Source: Marinobacter sp. es.048
Lineage (GTDB): Bacteria; Pseudomonadota; Gammaproteobacteria; Pseudomonadales; Oleiphilaceae
Assembly: GCF_900188435.1 (NCBI RefSeq)
Contig: NZ_FYFA01000001.1
Location: 372,001-436,000 of the forward strand
DNA: 64,000 bases
Direction of reading: 5' to 3'
Positions 1 to 8,728 of this stretch are shown one piece after another. Position numbers and translations under genes: made by a program. The first letter of the stretch is position 1. Every line of letters starts with the position of its first letter. A model generated the notes under the pieces. It was not told where the DNA came from, did not search any database, and saw only the letters and a list, made by a program, of their open reading frames with translations.

Positions 1-1
1 C

Positions 2-457
2 TCGGGCCGGGAAATCCGTAAACGGGGGTATTTTGGCGGGGAGCTGAGTACTCTCAACCTGCTGGCCCATACCTGCTGCCATGAGTTTGCCCATCTGTTG
101 CAGCAGAGTGCCGGGCAGCGGTATCGGGGCTCTGTGCACAACCGTCATTTCTACACCATTCTTGATGAGCTGCACGAGAGCGGGGCTGCGCATACCACGC
201 GCGAGGCCTTGTTCAGGCAGGCCAGAGAAAAAGGTCTTGCACTGCCAGACACCCCCTTTGAGCCGGTTGATACACGTCAGCAAATGACCCATTGGCAGGT
301 AGGCGATACAGTTCGCTTCGGTGCCGGACGACAGCAGCTTCAGGGACAGATCATCCGGATCAACCGCAAGACTTGCACCGTTGACGGTATCGGGACCTCC
401 AAAGGTGTGCGCTACCGGGTACCGGTGCAGATGCTGAGCAGATTAAGCCCGGGGTGA
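2..457 (+). CDS. SprT-like zinc metallopeptidase, 3' part (start lies outside the window)
   Basis: The reading frame is open to the left edge, so only the C-terminal 151 residues are seen. They carry a zincin motif HEFAH about 29 residues in, followed about 20 residues later by an HNRHFYTIL stretch. This spacing matches the third ligand of SprT-like peptidases (HExxH then HGxxF). The last 60 residues form a small basic beta-rich domain (WQVGDTVRF...GQIIRINRKTCTV) that resembles a nucleic-acid or chromatin-binding tail. An internal ATG at 98 would cut through the motif and is not the start. An intrinsic terminator follows 30 bases after the stop. The peptidase fold is well supported; the substrate is not known. 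Confidence 0.7.
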   Translation, partial: SGREIRKRGYFGGELSTLNLLAHTCCHEFAHLLQQSAGQRYRGSVHNRHFYTILDELHESGAAHTTREALFRQAREKGLALPDTPFEPVDTRQQMTHWQVGDTVRFGAGRQQLQGQIIRINRKTCTVDGIGTSKGVRYRVPVQMLSRLSPG

Positions 458-487
458 TGAGTAACAGGCGCCAAAGCCGTGCACCCC

Positions 488-509
488 GCCCTGTTGCAGG
501 GCAGTTTTT
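488..509 (+). terminator. Intrinsic terminator after the SprT-like gene
   Basis: A GCCCTG/CAGGGC hairpin with a three-base loop is followed by AGTTTTT. It sits 30 bases after the stop codon at 457. Confidence 0.75.
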
Positions 510-559
510 CGAGCAGCGACCAATCTGGAAAACCAAACAATTCTCAAGTCATTGTTTTA

Positions 560-714
560 AAATACTCTAAAAACCTGGCACGAAGATCGCTTAGTCAAAA
601 GTAAGGACGAACGTCCCGGCCATGGATCAGGCCGGACCATCAGATCATTGTTGTTGGCATTAGCGCCGGATCATCGATTTCCCACCCTCGGGAGTAGATG
701 CTCCGGCTTTTTTT
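560..714 (+). ncRNA. Candidate RsmY/RsmZ-like small RNA
   Basis: This gene-free interval lies between the terminator at 488-509 and the convergent RND permease gene. It ends in its own terminator-like structure (GCCGGA at 665-670 pairs with TCCGGC at 702-707, then seven T). Five GGA triplets occur at 605, 624, 634, 668 and 691. The one at 624 lies in the eight-base loop of a perfect CCGGCC/GGCCGG hairpin (616-635), the presentation bound by CsrA/RsmA proteins. A second small hairpin, GGAC-GAAC-GTCC, precedes it. No start-plus-ORF of note is present. The 5' end is a guess from an AT-rich stretch at 541-575. Family assignment is inference only. Confidence 0.4.
688..714 (+). terminator. Terminator with no coding gene upstream
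   Basis: GGAG-TAGATG-CTCC, extended by the outer GCCGGA/TCCGGC pairing, is followed by seven T at 708-714. The preceding gene already has its own terminator, so this one would end a separate short transcript. Confidence 0.6.
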
Positions 715-795
715 GCTGTTCGGGAGGCATGAGCAGAATGAAAAGATGACGGGAATTACCCGGGAAAACTCGATTTTAGAGCCGACCAACGAACA

Positions 796-3700
796 TCAAT
801 CGCTGCCTGACTGCCAACGCTCCCGCCAACCCAGTACAAAGATGGTCAGTGACGGCAGGAAGGTCACGGTTACGATCGCTGCCCCCAGCAGGCCGAAGAG
901 TACGATGGCGCCTACGCCCCGATAGAGCTCGGTGCCTTCGCCGGGCAGGAATACCAGGGGCGACAGGCCGCAGATGGTGGTCAGGGTAGTCATGGCTATG
1001 GGGCGCAGGCGGGTCTGGACGGCGCCGGTGACGGCCTGCACTAGGGTAACGCCCTTCTGGCGCAGGTTCTGCCGGGCCTGCTCCACCACGAGGATCGGGT
1101 TGTTAACCACGGTGCCCATCAGGATCAGAAAGCCCAGCATGGTAATCATGTCGAAGGGTTGTCGCAGTGGCTGGAGGCCGATTATGGGCAGCAGGCCACC
1201 CACGAGGTTCATCAGCGCCAGGCCCACGATGCCGCCCGCCACGCCCAGGGGGATGGCGGTCATGATCAGCAACGGGAAGCCCCAGTGCGCGAAGATGGCC
1301 ACCAGCAGCAGGTAAACAATGGCGATGGCAATAATGAAATTGCCGGTCAGCGCCTCCCGCGTGGCGTTCAGCTGGTCGCTGGCACCGGAGATATCCACGT
1401 TCACATTGGCGGGCAACGCGCCGCTGTCCCGCATGGACTGCAGTAGTTCTGTACGAACCCTCTCTACACCGGCTTCCAGGGGCACGTCATCGGGGGGGAT
1501 CACGTTCAGGGTGACGGTGCGGCGACCGTCCACCCGGCGGACCGTACTGGTATCGACGGTTTCCTCGATGGTGGCCAGGCTGGACAGGGGCAAGGTAGCG
1601 CCCTGAGGCGTGTGGACCATGACATCCGGCAGGCTGTCCAGTGACGGGTTGCGACCCTCGCTGCCATAGACGTAGATATCGATCTTCTCGTCGTCCAGGA
1701 AGAAATCATCGACGTAGCTGCCCTCGGTCAGGGAGGCCACGGTGAAGCCAATGCCCTCTGCACCCAGACCCAGCTCCGCCGCGCGATCCCAGTCGGGCAT
1801 GATCTGGATCAGCGGTTGCGCCAGGGACAGCGTGGAAGGCTGACTCTGGATGCGGGGATTGTCGAAGATTTTCTCGGCCCGCTGATAGGCTGCGTTCGCA
1901 GCGCCGTAGACCGAAACCAGGTCCGGGCTTGAGATGTCCAGATTGATACTGCGGGTGCCGCCGTCGTTGCTGGAGATGATGGAGCCTTTGGCGGCGAAGG
2001 CGCGCATACCCGGGAACTGTTCATAAAACCGGGTAATCTCGTACATCAGTGCTTCGATGTGCCTCGGGTTCAGGGTTTCGGCGATGATCCGGATCCGGGT
2101 GGGCGTCACCTGCATGTTGAGATAGGCCATGGGCGGCACGCTGGCTTCGCCAGCAGCGTAGGCCTGGCCGTCCGCGTTCACGTGGGGCAGAAAATAGTCT
2201 TCCACCTGGCGGGCAATGGCTTCCATCTCTTGCAGGTTGTAACCCGGCGGCGCCGACATGGCTGCAAAGGTCTTGGGCTCCTCGCCCTCAGGCAGGTATT
2301 CCGCGGGCGGGGTCAGAACAAAAATCACCCACAGGCTGAAGCCCACGGTAGCAGCCATCACCAGAACCCGTCGCACCGTGCCATTCACCAGCCATCGCAC
2401 CGCCCCCATGGCGGCCCGGCTCCAGCGGCCCGAGGTTTCGTTGCCGTACTCATCGGTGGTCACGCCCCGCCGACCAAAATCCAGCCGGGCGCAGAGGGTG
2501 GGAATGATGGTGATCGCCACCAGCATGGAGGCGAGGATGGCGGCGGAGATGGCTATCGCCACGTCGGAATACAGCTGGCCCGCCTCTTCCTCGATGAACA
2601 GGATCGGCAGGAACACCAGGATGGTTGTGGTGGTGGACGCCAGCACCGCCGGCCAGACTTCCCGCACGCCCTTGAGGGCCGATTCAAACCGGTCCAGGCT
2701 CAAACGACGGTGTCGCTCGATATTCTCCAGCACCACGATGCTGTTATCTACTGTCATACCGATGGCAAAGGCGATACCGGCCAGGGAAATCACATTGATG
2801 GTGCGGCCGGTGATCAGCAGCCCGATAAACGCCGCAATCGCGCACAGAGGAATACCCACGACGCCGGCGAAGGTGGCCCGGCCGGATCTCAGAAACAGGA
2901 ACATTACCAGGGTTGCGAAGGCCGCGCCGATCCCAAGGTTGGTCCAGACATTGGCCACAGAGGCCTCTACGTAACGGGCGTCGTCTGCGGTCAGGCCCAG
3001 CCTCAAACCCGCCGGTTCCAGCACCTCGCGGTTTATGGCCGCCACCTCGTCCATCATCGCGCGTTTGATATCGATGACGTTGGAGCCGCTTTCACGGCGC
3101 ACCTGCAGGCCAATCACCCGCTGGCCGTTGATAAAGGACAGCTCCCGGATTCGGGAGTGGCCCTGCTGAACCCGGGCCACCTCGCCCAGGCGCACCACGC
3201 TGTCACCCTGCCGGCGCACTACCAGCTGTTCCAGGGATTCAACGTCGACAAAGCGCCCGACCGTACGCAACAGATACCGACGCTTGCCGGAATCGATCTC
3301 GCCGCCGGAAATGTCCTGGTTGCGGGCCACGATTGCGTTGCGCAGATCCACCAGGCTCAGGCCGCGCTGGGCCAGGGCGGATTCGTCCACGATGATCTGC
3401 ATCTGCCGGTCGGCACCACCGCTAACGGTAACCTCGGAAACCCCCGGCACGCTCTCCATCCTGGGCCGGACGCGATCCTCGATGAAATCGCGCATCAGCT
3501 CGATATCCAGCTCGCGGGGATTGCCCTTGAGGGTAGCGACACGGAAATACATGAACGCATTGGATGAGAAAGACGCCGCGACTATCCGTGGCTCATCGAC
3601 GTTTCTCGGGTAATCCGGCACCTGGCTCAGGGCATTATTGATCTGGATGAGGGTCTCGGTGATATCCACCCCGAACGGGAACTCCAGCTCAATCTCCGCC

Positions 3701-3957
3701 GCACCGCTGGACGCGGTGGAAGTCATACGGCTAAGGTTTGGAACATTGCGCAGGAACCGTTCCTGCTCAATCAATATGTCTTTCTCGATGTCCTGGGGCG
3801 TGGCGCCGGGCCAACTGGTTTCCACCGTGACCGTGCGCACTTCCAGATCCGGAATCATCTGGACCGGAATCCGGAGCGCGGCGGCCGTCCCGAGAATGGC
3901 AACGATCAGGGCAATAACAGTAACCAGGGTGCCGTGACGGATAATGCCGGCAAACAT
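796..3957 (-). CDS. RND-family efflux permease (AcrB/hydrophobe-type, inner-membrane pump)
   Basis: This 1053-residue protein has the full length and layout of proton-driven RND pumps: TM1 at residues 10-30, a large periplasmic porter loop, a TM2-7 block from about 335, and a second copy of the arrangement in the C-terminal half. The TM4 motif reads GMTVDNSIVVLENIERH; the first of the paired aspartates of AcrB (D407/D408) is kept and the second is Asn, which is common in non-AcrB members. The gene's ATG overlaps the stop of the upstream adaptor gene (ATGA), so the two are translated together. No outer-membrane channel gene is next to it, so it probably borrows a TolC-type protein. Substrates cannot be predicted. 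Confidence 0.9.
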   Translation of the reverse strand: MFAGIIRHGTLVTVIALIVAILGTAAALRIPVQMIPDLEVRTVTVETSWPGATPQDIEKDILIEQERFLRNVPNLSRMTSTASSGAAEIELEFPFGVDITETLIQINNALSQVPDYPRNVDEPRIVAASFSSNAFMYFRVATLKGNPRELDIELMRDFIEDRVRPRMESVPGVSEVTVSGGADRQMQIIVDESALAQRGLSLVDLRNAIVARNQDISGGEIDSGKRRYLLRTVGRFVDVESLEQLVVRRQGDSVVRLGEVARVQQGHSRIRELSFINGQRVIGLQVRRESGSNVIDIKRAMMDEVAAINREVLEPAGLRLGLTADDARYVEASVANVWTNLGIGAAFATLVMFLFLRSGRATFAGVVGIPLCAIAAFIGLLITGRTINVISLAGIAFAIGMTVDNSIVVLENIERHRRLSLDRFESALKGVREVWPAVLASTTTTILVFLPILFIEEEAGQLYSDVAIAISAAILASMLVAITIIPTLCARLDFGRRGVTTDEYGNETSGRWSRAAMGAVRWLVNGTVRRVLVMAATVGFSLWVIFVLTPPAEYLPEGEEPKTFAAMSAPPGYNLQEMEAIARQVEDYFLPHVNADGQAYAAGEASVPPMAYLNMQVTPTRIRIIAETLNPRHIEALMYEITRFYEQFPGMRAFAAKGSIISSNDGGTRSINLDISSPDLVSVYGAANAAYQRAEKIFDNPRIQSQPSTLSLAQPLIQIMPDWDRAAELGLGAEGIGFTVASLTEGSYVDDFFLDDEKIDIYVYGSEGRNPSLDSLPDVMVHTPQGATLPLSSLATIEETVDTSTVRRVDGRRTVTLNVIPPDDVPLEAGVERVRTELLQSMRDSGALPANVNVDISGASDQLNATREALTGNFIIAIAIVYLLLVAIFAHWGFPLLIMTAIPLGVAGGIVGLALMNLVGGLLPIIGLQPLRQPFDMITMLGFLILMGTVVNNPILVVEQARQNLRQKGVTLVQAVTGAVQTRLRPIAMTTLTTICGLSPLVFLPGEGTELYRGVGAIVLFGLLGAAIVTVTFLPSLTIFVLGWRERWQSGSD

Positions 3958-5033
3958 CAGCGGCTCTCCCGTTCGGCAATGCGAACGCTGATCCCCTCGC
4001 TCAGGGATTCGTTGCCACGAACCACCACCCTCTGATCCGCCTCAAGACCACTGGTGACCTCTACCCGCCCCTCAAAACCGGTGCCGAGACGCACCCGCTT
4101 CTCCTGAACAGTCCAGGTCTCTTCATCCGCCGCCTGAGCGATCCATACCGTGGTCCGTCCTTCGGGGTAACGGTTGATAGCATCTCGGGAAACCGTCAGC
4201 CCCTGCTCACCTGTGGTGACCCGAAGGACCGCCTGTACCGACATCCCGGGAAGCAGCTTCACGGATTCGGGCTTGATGGCGCGGAGAAGAAACGTTCGGG
4301 ACCGGGGGTCGTTGACCGGTACCAGAACATCTACAGCAGCTCTGTTCAGTGCCTGCCCGTCCTGAACCAGCAGCCGGCTGTTGTCGTCGATGCGCTTGAA
4401 AAAGGCCTGAGGCACCTGGAAATCCAGGCGCAGGTTTTCGGTATCGACCAGGGTCAACAGCCGGTCACCCGGGGTTACCCATTCACCGAGATCCCGAAAG
4501 CGCTCGCTAACCACACCATCGAAGGGCGCGGTAACACGGTGACGGCCAGCCATGACTTCAACCTGCTGCCGGGCAGCTTCCAGGCGGGCCAGGGTCGCTT
4601 CGCTGGCTGCAACTTCACTCTCCCGGGCACTGACCTCCGTTGCTGCAATATTACGCCCTGCACCCACCGACCTGGCCTCGCGCAGCCGCCGCCGGGCTTC
4701 CTCCAGGCGACTACGTGCCTCTTCCGCCTCGGCCCTTGCGGCCGCCAGCTCCCAGGTCACCATTTCATCATCCAGCGCCACCAGCACATCACCCCGAGAG
4801 ACACGATCACCGGTTTCCACCCGAACCTCATCCAACAGGCCGGCTACCGCCGTCGATATGCCGGATACCCGGAGTGCTTTTACGGTTCCATTCAGAGTCA
4901 CTTCCTGAACGATATCTTCTGAGGATACGGTTTCTAACTGGACCCCCGGCAGCTCCTGGGCAGCGGTGAGCACCGGAAACAGGCTGCACACAAACAAAAC
5001 AAGACCCGGCAGGCTCTTCACTGTGGTAGCCAC
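3957..5033 (-). CDS. RND efflux periplasmic adaptor (membrane fusion protein)
   Basis: The product is a 358-residue HlyD/AcrA-type adaptor. A GTG start at 5033 is chosen because GGAG lies 8-11 bases upstream and it begins a good signal peptide ending near ...LTAAQ (residue 25); longer ATG starts would bury this signal. A lipoyl half-motif appears at VSRGDVLVALDDE, then a long coiled-coil hairpin rich in Ala, Glu and Arg (about residues 85-155), the second lipoyl half (TAPFDGVVSERF), and a beta-barrel plus membrane-proximal domain. It links the inner-membrane pump encoded next to it to an outer-membrane channel. No lipobox cysteine at the cleavage site was seen. Confidence 0.88.
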   Translation of the reverse strand: MATTVKSLPGLVLFVCSLFPVLTAAQELPGVQLETVSSEDIVQEVTLNGTVKALRVSGISTAVAGLLDEVRVETGDRVSRGDVLVALDDEMVTWELAAARAEAEEARSRLEEARRRLREARSVGAGRNIAATEVSARESEVAASEATLARLEAARQQVEVMAGRHRVTAPFDGVVSERFRDLGEWVTPGDRLLTLVDTENLRLDFQVPQAFFKRIDDNSRLLVQDGQALNRAAVDVLVPVNDPRSRTFLLRAIKPESVKLLPGMSVQAVLRVTTGEQGLTVSRDAINRYPEGRTTVWIAQAADEETWTVQEKRVRLGTGFEGRVEVTSGLEADQRVVVRGNESLSEGISVRIAERESR

Positions 5034-5104
5034 GTCCTTTTCTCCAAGATTCAGTTCAATAGATGCTATTTCTAACCTTAATTGATGGCTTACGATGAAA
5101 ACCC

Positions 5105-5123
5105 CTGTCCGGACCTTGGACAG
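5105..5123. promoter_or_regulatory. Inverted repeat between the efflux and wax-ester genes
   Basis: CTGTCC and GGACAG are perfectly inverted around seven bases. The site lies in the 188-base divergent region, upstream of both the adaptor gene and the wax-ester synthase gene, where a repressor could act. The regulator is not encoded next to it. Confidence 0.35.
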
Positions 5124-5221
5124 CAACTGCCCTGGCCGATGAGGGTAATGCGAACCGGGGTCAATTCCGTCGCCAGCCATCTGAGCTACTATTGTCACAA
5201 CACTGATAACAAGGACGCCCC

Positions 5222-6589
5222 GTGAAACCTCTCAGCCCTACGGATCAGCTTTTTCTATGGCTGGAAAAGCGGCAGCAGCCCATGCACGTGGGCGGTCTCC
5301 AGCTGTTTTCTTTTCCCGACGATGCACCGGATGACTACGTCGCGCAGCTGGCCGACCGGCTCAGGCAGTACACAAAGGTAACACCGCCGTTCAACCAGCG
5401 CCTGGATTACCGTTTTGGCCAGCCGGTCTGGGTGGAGGATGAGCATCTGGACCTGGAGCACCATTTCCGGGTCGAAGCACTGCCGACACCCGGGCGGGTC
5501 AGGGAACTGTTGTCGTTTGTTTCGGCAGAACATTCCCACCTGATGGACCGCGAGCGTCCGCTGTGGGAATTTCACCTGATTGAAGGGCTGGGGGAGCGGC
5601 AGTTTGCCGTGTACATCAAGGTGCACCATGCCCTGGTGGACGGCGTATCAGCCATGCGGATGGTCACCCAGATGCTGTGCCAGGATACCGGCGAACGGGA
5701 CATGCCGCCGATCTGGGCCATGCCACCCCGCCCGGCCCGTGAAAAGGATGATGGCGGCCCCTCCCTGTGGCGAAGTATCGGCCATCTGCTGGGCGAATCC
5801 GGCAAGCAACTGGGCACCGTGCCCACCGTGGCCCGGGAACTGCTGCGAACCATCAACGACGCCCGCAAAGACCCGGCCTATTCTTCTATCTTCCACGCAC
5901 CCCGCAGCATCCTGAACAAGAAGATCACGGGCTCCCGGCGCTTCGCGGCGCAATCCTACGAGCTCAGCCGGATAAAGGCGGTGTGTAAAACCTACCGAAC
6001 CACGGTCAATGATGTGGTGATGGCCATGTGCGCTACCGCGCTGCGAAGCTACCTGATGAACCAGGACGCCCTGCCCGAGAAACCGCTGATCGCCATGGTG
6101 CCGGTGTCATTGCGCAAGGGTGACAGCTCCGGCGGCAATCAGGTGGGCGTTATCCTCGCATCGCTACACACCGATGTCACCAGCCCGGTCACCCGGCTGA
6201 TGCAGATCCATGAGGACGTGAAAGCCGCCAAGGACCGCTACGCCGACATGTCCCCGGAGGAAATCATCAACTACACCGCCCTGACCCTGGCGCCGGCGGC
6301 CTTTAACCTGCTTACCGGCATGGCACCGAAGTGGCAGACCTTCAACGTGGTGATCTCCAACGTCCCCGGACCGAGAGAAACCTGTTACTGGAACGGCGCC
6401 ACGCTCGACGGCATGTACCCGGTCTCCATCGCCATGGACCGCCTGGCCCTGAACATGACCCTGACCAGCTACGGTGACCAAGTGGAATTCGGCCTCATCG
6501 GCTGCCGCCGCACGCTACCCAGCCTGCAGCGGATGCTCGACTACCTCGAAGAGGCCCTGGTCGAACTGGAGGCCGCTGCCGGTTTGTGA
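5222..6589 (+). CDS. Wax ester synthase/diacylglycerol acyltransferase (WS/DGAT)
   Basis: This 455-residue protein belongs to the bacterial bifunctional acyltransferases that join acyl-CoA to a fatty alcohol (wax ester) or diacylglycerol (triacylglycerol) for storage in lipid inclusions. The N-terminus MKPLSPTDQLFLWLEKRQQPMH fits the family's PLSPxDxxFLxxE signature; the condensing-enzyme motif HHALVDG is at residues 135-141, and NVPGP near residue 380 is the conserved C-terminal block. It starts with GTG, preceded by AAGGA at good spacing. It is monocistronic, divergent from the RND pair. Wax-ester storage is a typical trait of marine hydrocarbon-using Marinobacter. Substrate preference between alcohol and diacylglycerol cannot be read from sequence. 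Confidence 0.93.
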   Translation: MKPLSPTDQLFLWLEKRQQPMHVGGLQLFSFPDDAPDDYVAQLADRLRQYTKVTPPFNQRLDYRFGQPVWVEDEHLDLEHHFRVEALPTPGRVRELLSFVSAEHSHLMDRERPLWEFHLIEGLGERQFAVYIKVHHALVDGVSAMRMVTQMLCQDTGERDMPPIWAMPPRPAREKDDGGPSLWRSIGHLLGESGKQLGTVPTVARELLRTINDARKDPAYSSIFHAPRSILNKKITGSRRFAAQSYELSRIKAVCKTYRTTVNDVVMAMCATALRSYLMNQDALPEKPLIAMVPVSLRKGDSSGGNQVGVILASLHTDVTSPVTRLMQIHEDVKAAKDRYADMSPEEIINYTALTLAPAAFNLLTGMAPKWQTFNVVISNVPGPRETCYWNGATLDGMYPVSIAMDRLALNMTLTSYGDQVEFGLIGCRRTLPSLQRMLDYLEEALVELEAAAGL

Positions 6590-6598
6590 ACAGCTCGA

Positions 6599-7018
6599 TC
6601 AGCCGAAGCGACGCTCCTCGTTGCGGATGGAGATCTGGTTATTCAGGGTCCAGAAGTCATACAGCACACCGATCAGGAACAGGCCGCCGGTAAACAGGTA
6701 GATGATGCCGGTGATCCACTTGCCCATGTACATCCGGTGAATACCGAACACACCGAGGAAGGTCAGCAGGATCCAGCCGATGTTGTAGCTGACTTCGCCT
6801 TCCCGGAACCGCAGATCCGCCTCCCGGTCCATGGCCGGGATCAGGAACAGGTCGATAATCCAGCCGATAAACAGCAGCCCCAGAGTAAAGAACCAGATGG
6901 TGCCGGTAACGGGTTTGCCGTAGTAAAACCGGTGCGAGCCCAGGAATCCGAAGATCCAGAGCAGGTAGCCGATCAGTTTGCTGTGGGTGTCTGGGCGATC
7001 TGTCATATCCGTTATCAT
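6599..7018 (-). CDS. TM2 domain membrane protein
   Basis: The 139-residue protein holds two TM2-like units, each a pair of membrane helices with the pattern GxxGxHRFYxGK...GxxxxxxxGxxxIGxxxDLF (residues 15-60 and 80-130). The second unit reads LGVFGIHRMYMGKWITG. The family has no enzymatic role; the duplicated fold suggests a small four-helix membrane protein. It is convergent with the wax-ester synthase gene, ten bases from its stop. One of the constant-loop palindromes lies just upstream of its start. Role unknown. Confidence 0.8.
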   Translation of the reverse strand: MITDMTDRPDTHSKLIGYLLWIFGFLGSHRFYYGKPVTGTIWFFTLGLLFIGWIIDLFLIPAMDREADLRFREGEVSYNIGWILLTFLGVFGIHRMYMGKWITGIIYLFTGGLFLIGVLYDFWTLNNQISIRNEERRFG

Positions 7019-7075
7019 CCTTCTGGATTCGTAGCCGATTTACACTATAACCCTAGCCTGCATGTGCTGGGGGCT

Positions 7076-7168
7076 GGACGGGGGGAAGGAATATTTTCCC
7101 TCGGGAAAAACAACTCGCTTCGCTCAGACATCTTTTTCCTGTCGGGAAAATATTCCTTCCCCCCGTCC
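7076..7168 (-). repeat. Constant-loop palindrome, copy 1
   Basis: Perfect 25-base arms (7076-7100 and 7144-7168) enclose a conserved centre that, on the minus strand, reads GTCTGAGCGAAGCGAGTTG flanked by GGAAAAA and TTTTTCCC. The arms contain ATATTTTCCC and share no clear sequence with the arms of the other two copies; only the centre is conserved. The centre includes GCGAAGC, a known exceptionally stable DNA mini-hairpin sequence. It lies between the TM2 gene start and the AraC gene end. Confidence 0.85.
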
Positions 7169-7257
7169 GTCGAACCATTGTGGCATAGGATTAGAAAAAC
7201 AAATTAAGAACGAGCAATAACTCTTCTGACGGCATTCTCAGCTGTCAGCAGGGCGTG

Positions 7258-7338
7258 GGGTGGGGCATAAATTTTTCGGGGAAAAAGATGTCTGAGCGAA
7301 GCGAGTTGCTTTTTACCCGAAAAATTTATGCCCCACCC
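7258..7338 (+). repeat. Constant-loop palindrome, copy 2
   Basis: Perfect 23-base arms (7258-7280 and 7316-7338, containing GGCATAAATTTTTCGGG) surround the same centre on the plus strand: GAAAAAG, then the TGTCTGAGCGAAGCGAGTTG core, then CTTTTT. It is 90 bases from copy 1 in the opposite orientation, just downstream of the AraC gene stop at 7397. A hairpin this strong could also terminate transcription. Confidence 0.85.
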
Positions 7339-7396
7339 TGCGACCACGCTCCCAACAAGCGGCCCGAAAAGCCCGAACGAGCACCCAAGACAAACC

Positions 7397-8509
7397 TCAG
7401 GGACCAACCTCAGGCGCCGGATCCGGACCACCCTCGCGAAACTCGCTGGCCGACTTGCCGGTCCACTTCCGGAAAGCCCGGCTGAAGTTTGAAAGGTCCG
7501 CATACCCCAGCTCGTAAGCAATCTCGCTGACCGATTGATTGGTATACCGGAGCAGCTGGATCGCCCGGTCTTTAAGCACCGATTCGAGGATTTCCCGGTA
7601 ACTTGTATCCCGGTCCGCCAGCCGGCGTTTCAGGGTTCGGGACGAGACGCAGAAACGCTCGGACATGGCTTCCAGGGACGGCAAGGGCCCCGGCATCATC
7701 CTGAGCATGTTCCGGATCGCCATGACGATGTCGCCCTGTTCCTTCAAAGCTTTCTGCAGCTCGAACTCGCACTGGTCGCGGGCCATTCGGGAGGCTTCGG
7801 CGTCGGCAAGACGCATCTGCACATTCAGAAGTTCCCTCGGGAAGACCATCATTTCGTCGGGCTGGCCGTATTCGAACCGGACCGGCAGCTGGTCCGCAAA
7901 CTGCCGGTACCAGGCCGGCTCCAGCGCGCTCAGGCGAACGGTGACGCCCGTCAGTTTGCGATCTTCTAGGGCGAAGCCGCGTTTGATGGCGTCGTCCCGA
8001 TCCAGGAGCTGTTCGGTCAGCAGGATCAGGGTGGCGCTGACGGTCTCCGCCAGAAACGGATAGAGGCCGGGCACTTCGAATTCGGTGCAGAGTTTTACCA
8101 GCACCTGATCGCCCGCTTCGGACTGGCTCATGCCGAGAAACGGCACCCGCAGATGCAGGTATCGGCGCACAGAATCCAGGGCATCGGCGAAGGTGGGGCT
8201 GGTGAGGGCCGCGAAGCCCAGGGTGCCGTGGATTGTCAGCCGCAACTCCCGGGCCAGCATAAAGCTGAGACCGTCCTGACCGGCCAGGTTCACTGCCCGT
8301 TTGGCCATGATGATGGCATCGGTGACAAATACCCGGCTGTCGTTGGACTTGAGATCGTCCGGGGAGAAATCCAGGCCTTCATAGAGTAACCGGTCGTTAT
8401 AGCCCAGTTGCCGGACTGTCTCGGCCAGAACCCGCAGGTAAGCGCCCGGCACCAGGAACAATCCCAGCATCTGCCGTTCTTTGTCCGGACCGGTTGCAGT
8501 CATTGGCAT
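7397..8509 (-). CDS. AraC-family regulator, OruR/arabinose-binding-like N-domain
   Basis: The 370-residue protein has an N-terminal ligand-sensing domain of the PF12625 type (about residues 20-210) and a C-terminal AraC double helix-turn-helix (about residues 265-355). The second helix region reads SVSEIAYELGYADLSNFSRAFRKWTGKSASEFR, here summarised by the signature ELGYxDxSNFSRAFxxWxG. The hydrolase gene of the PF10118 family is divergent from it across 219 bases, a pairing that suggests it controls that gene. A second paralogue with the same architecture lies at 59791-60858. Inducer unknown. Confidence 0.88.
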   Translation of the reverse strand: MPMTATGPDKERQMLGLFLVPGAYLRVLAETVRQLGYNDRLLYEGLDFSPDDLKSNDSRVFVTDAIIMAKRAVNLAGQDGLSFMLARELRLTIHGTLGFAALTSPTFADALDSVRRYLHLRVPFLGMSQSEAGDQVLVKLCTEFEVPGLYPFLAETVSATLILLTEQLLDRDDAIKRGFALEDRKLTGVTVRLSALEPAWYRQFADQLPVRFEYGQPDEMMVFPRELLNVQMRLADAEASRMARDQCEFELQKALKEQGDIVMAIRNMLRMMPGPLPSLEAMSERFCVSSRTLKRRLADRDTSYREILESVLKDRAIQLLRYTNQSVSEIAYELGYADLSNFSRAFRKWTGKSASEFREGGPDPAPEVGP

Positions 8510-8527
8510 TCCTTCTTATTGGCGTGG

Positions 8528-8541
8528 CTGAAGCACTTCAG
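8528..8541. promoter_or_regulatory. Perfect 14-base palindrome in the AraC/hydrolase divergent region
   Basis: CTGAAG-CA-CTTCAG lies 19 bases upstream of the AraC start and about 190 bases upstream of the hydrolase gene. It is a candidate operator for autoregulation; AraC proteins usually prefer direct repeats, so another regulator is possible. Confidence 0.3.
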
Positions 8542-8728
8542 TGGACTCTATCAGGTGCCCCCCGCCGCTACAGTGGGGCCCGGCACACCCTGGTCGTCGT
8601 CAGAATGGCCAATCAATTTCCGGCCCGTGTCCCATCCTGATCGACCGCCGTCCCCTTTGCGCATTCCTGCCAGACATTGACTGTCCCACACTGGAGCCAT
8701 GACATCAGCCAGAGTGAGGAGCACACAC

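Noticed and set aside
2059..3567. 502-codon open frame on the plus strand
   Set aside because: It lies wholly antisense to the RND permease, is rich in His, Gln, Arg and Gly as expected of a shadow in GC-biased DNA, and has no motif.
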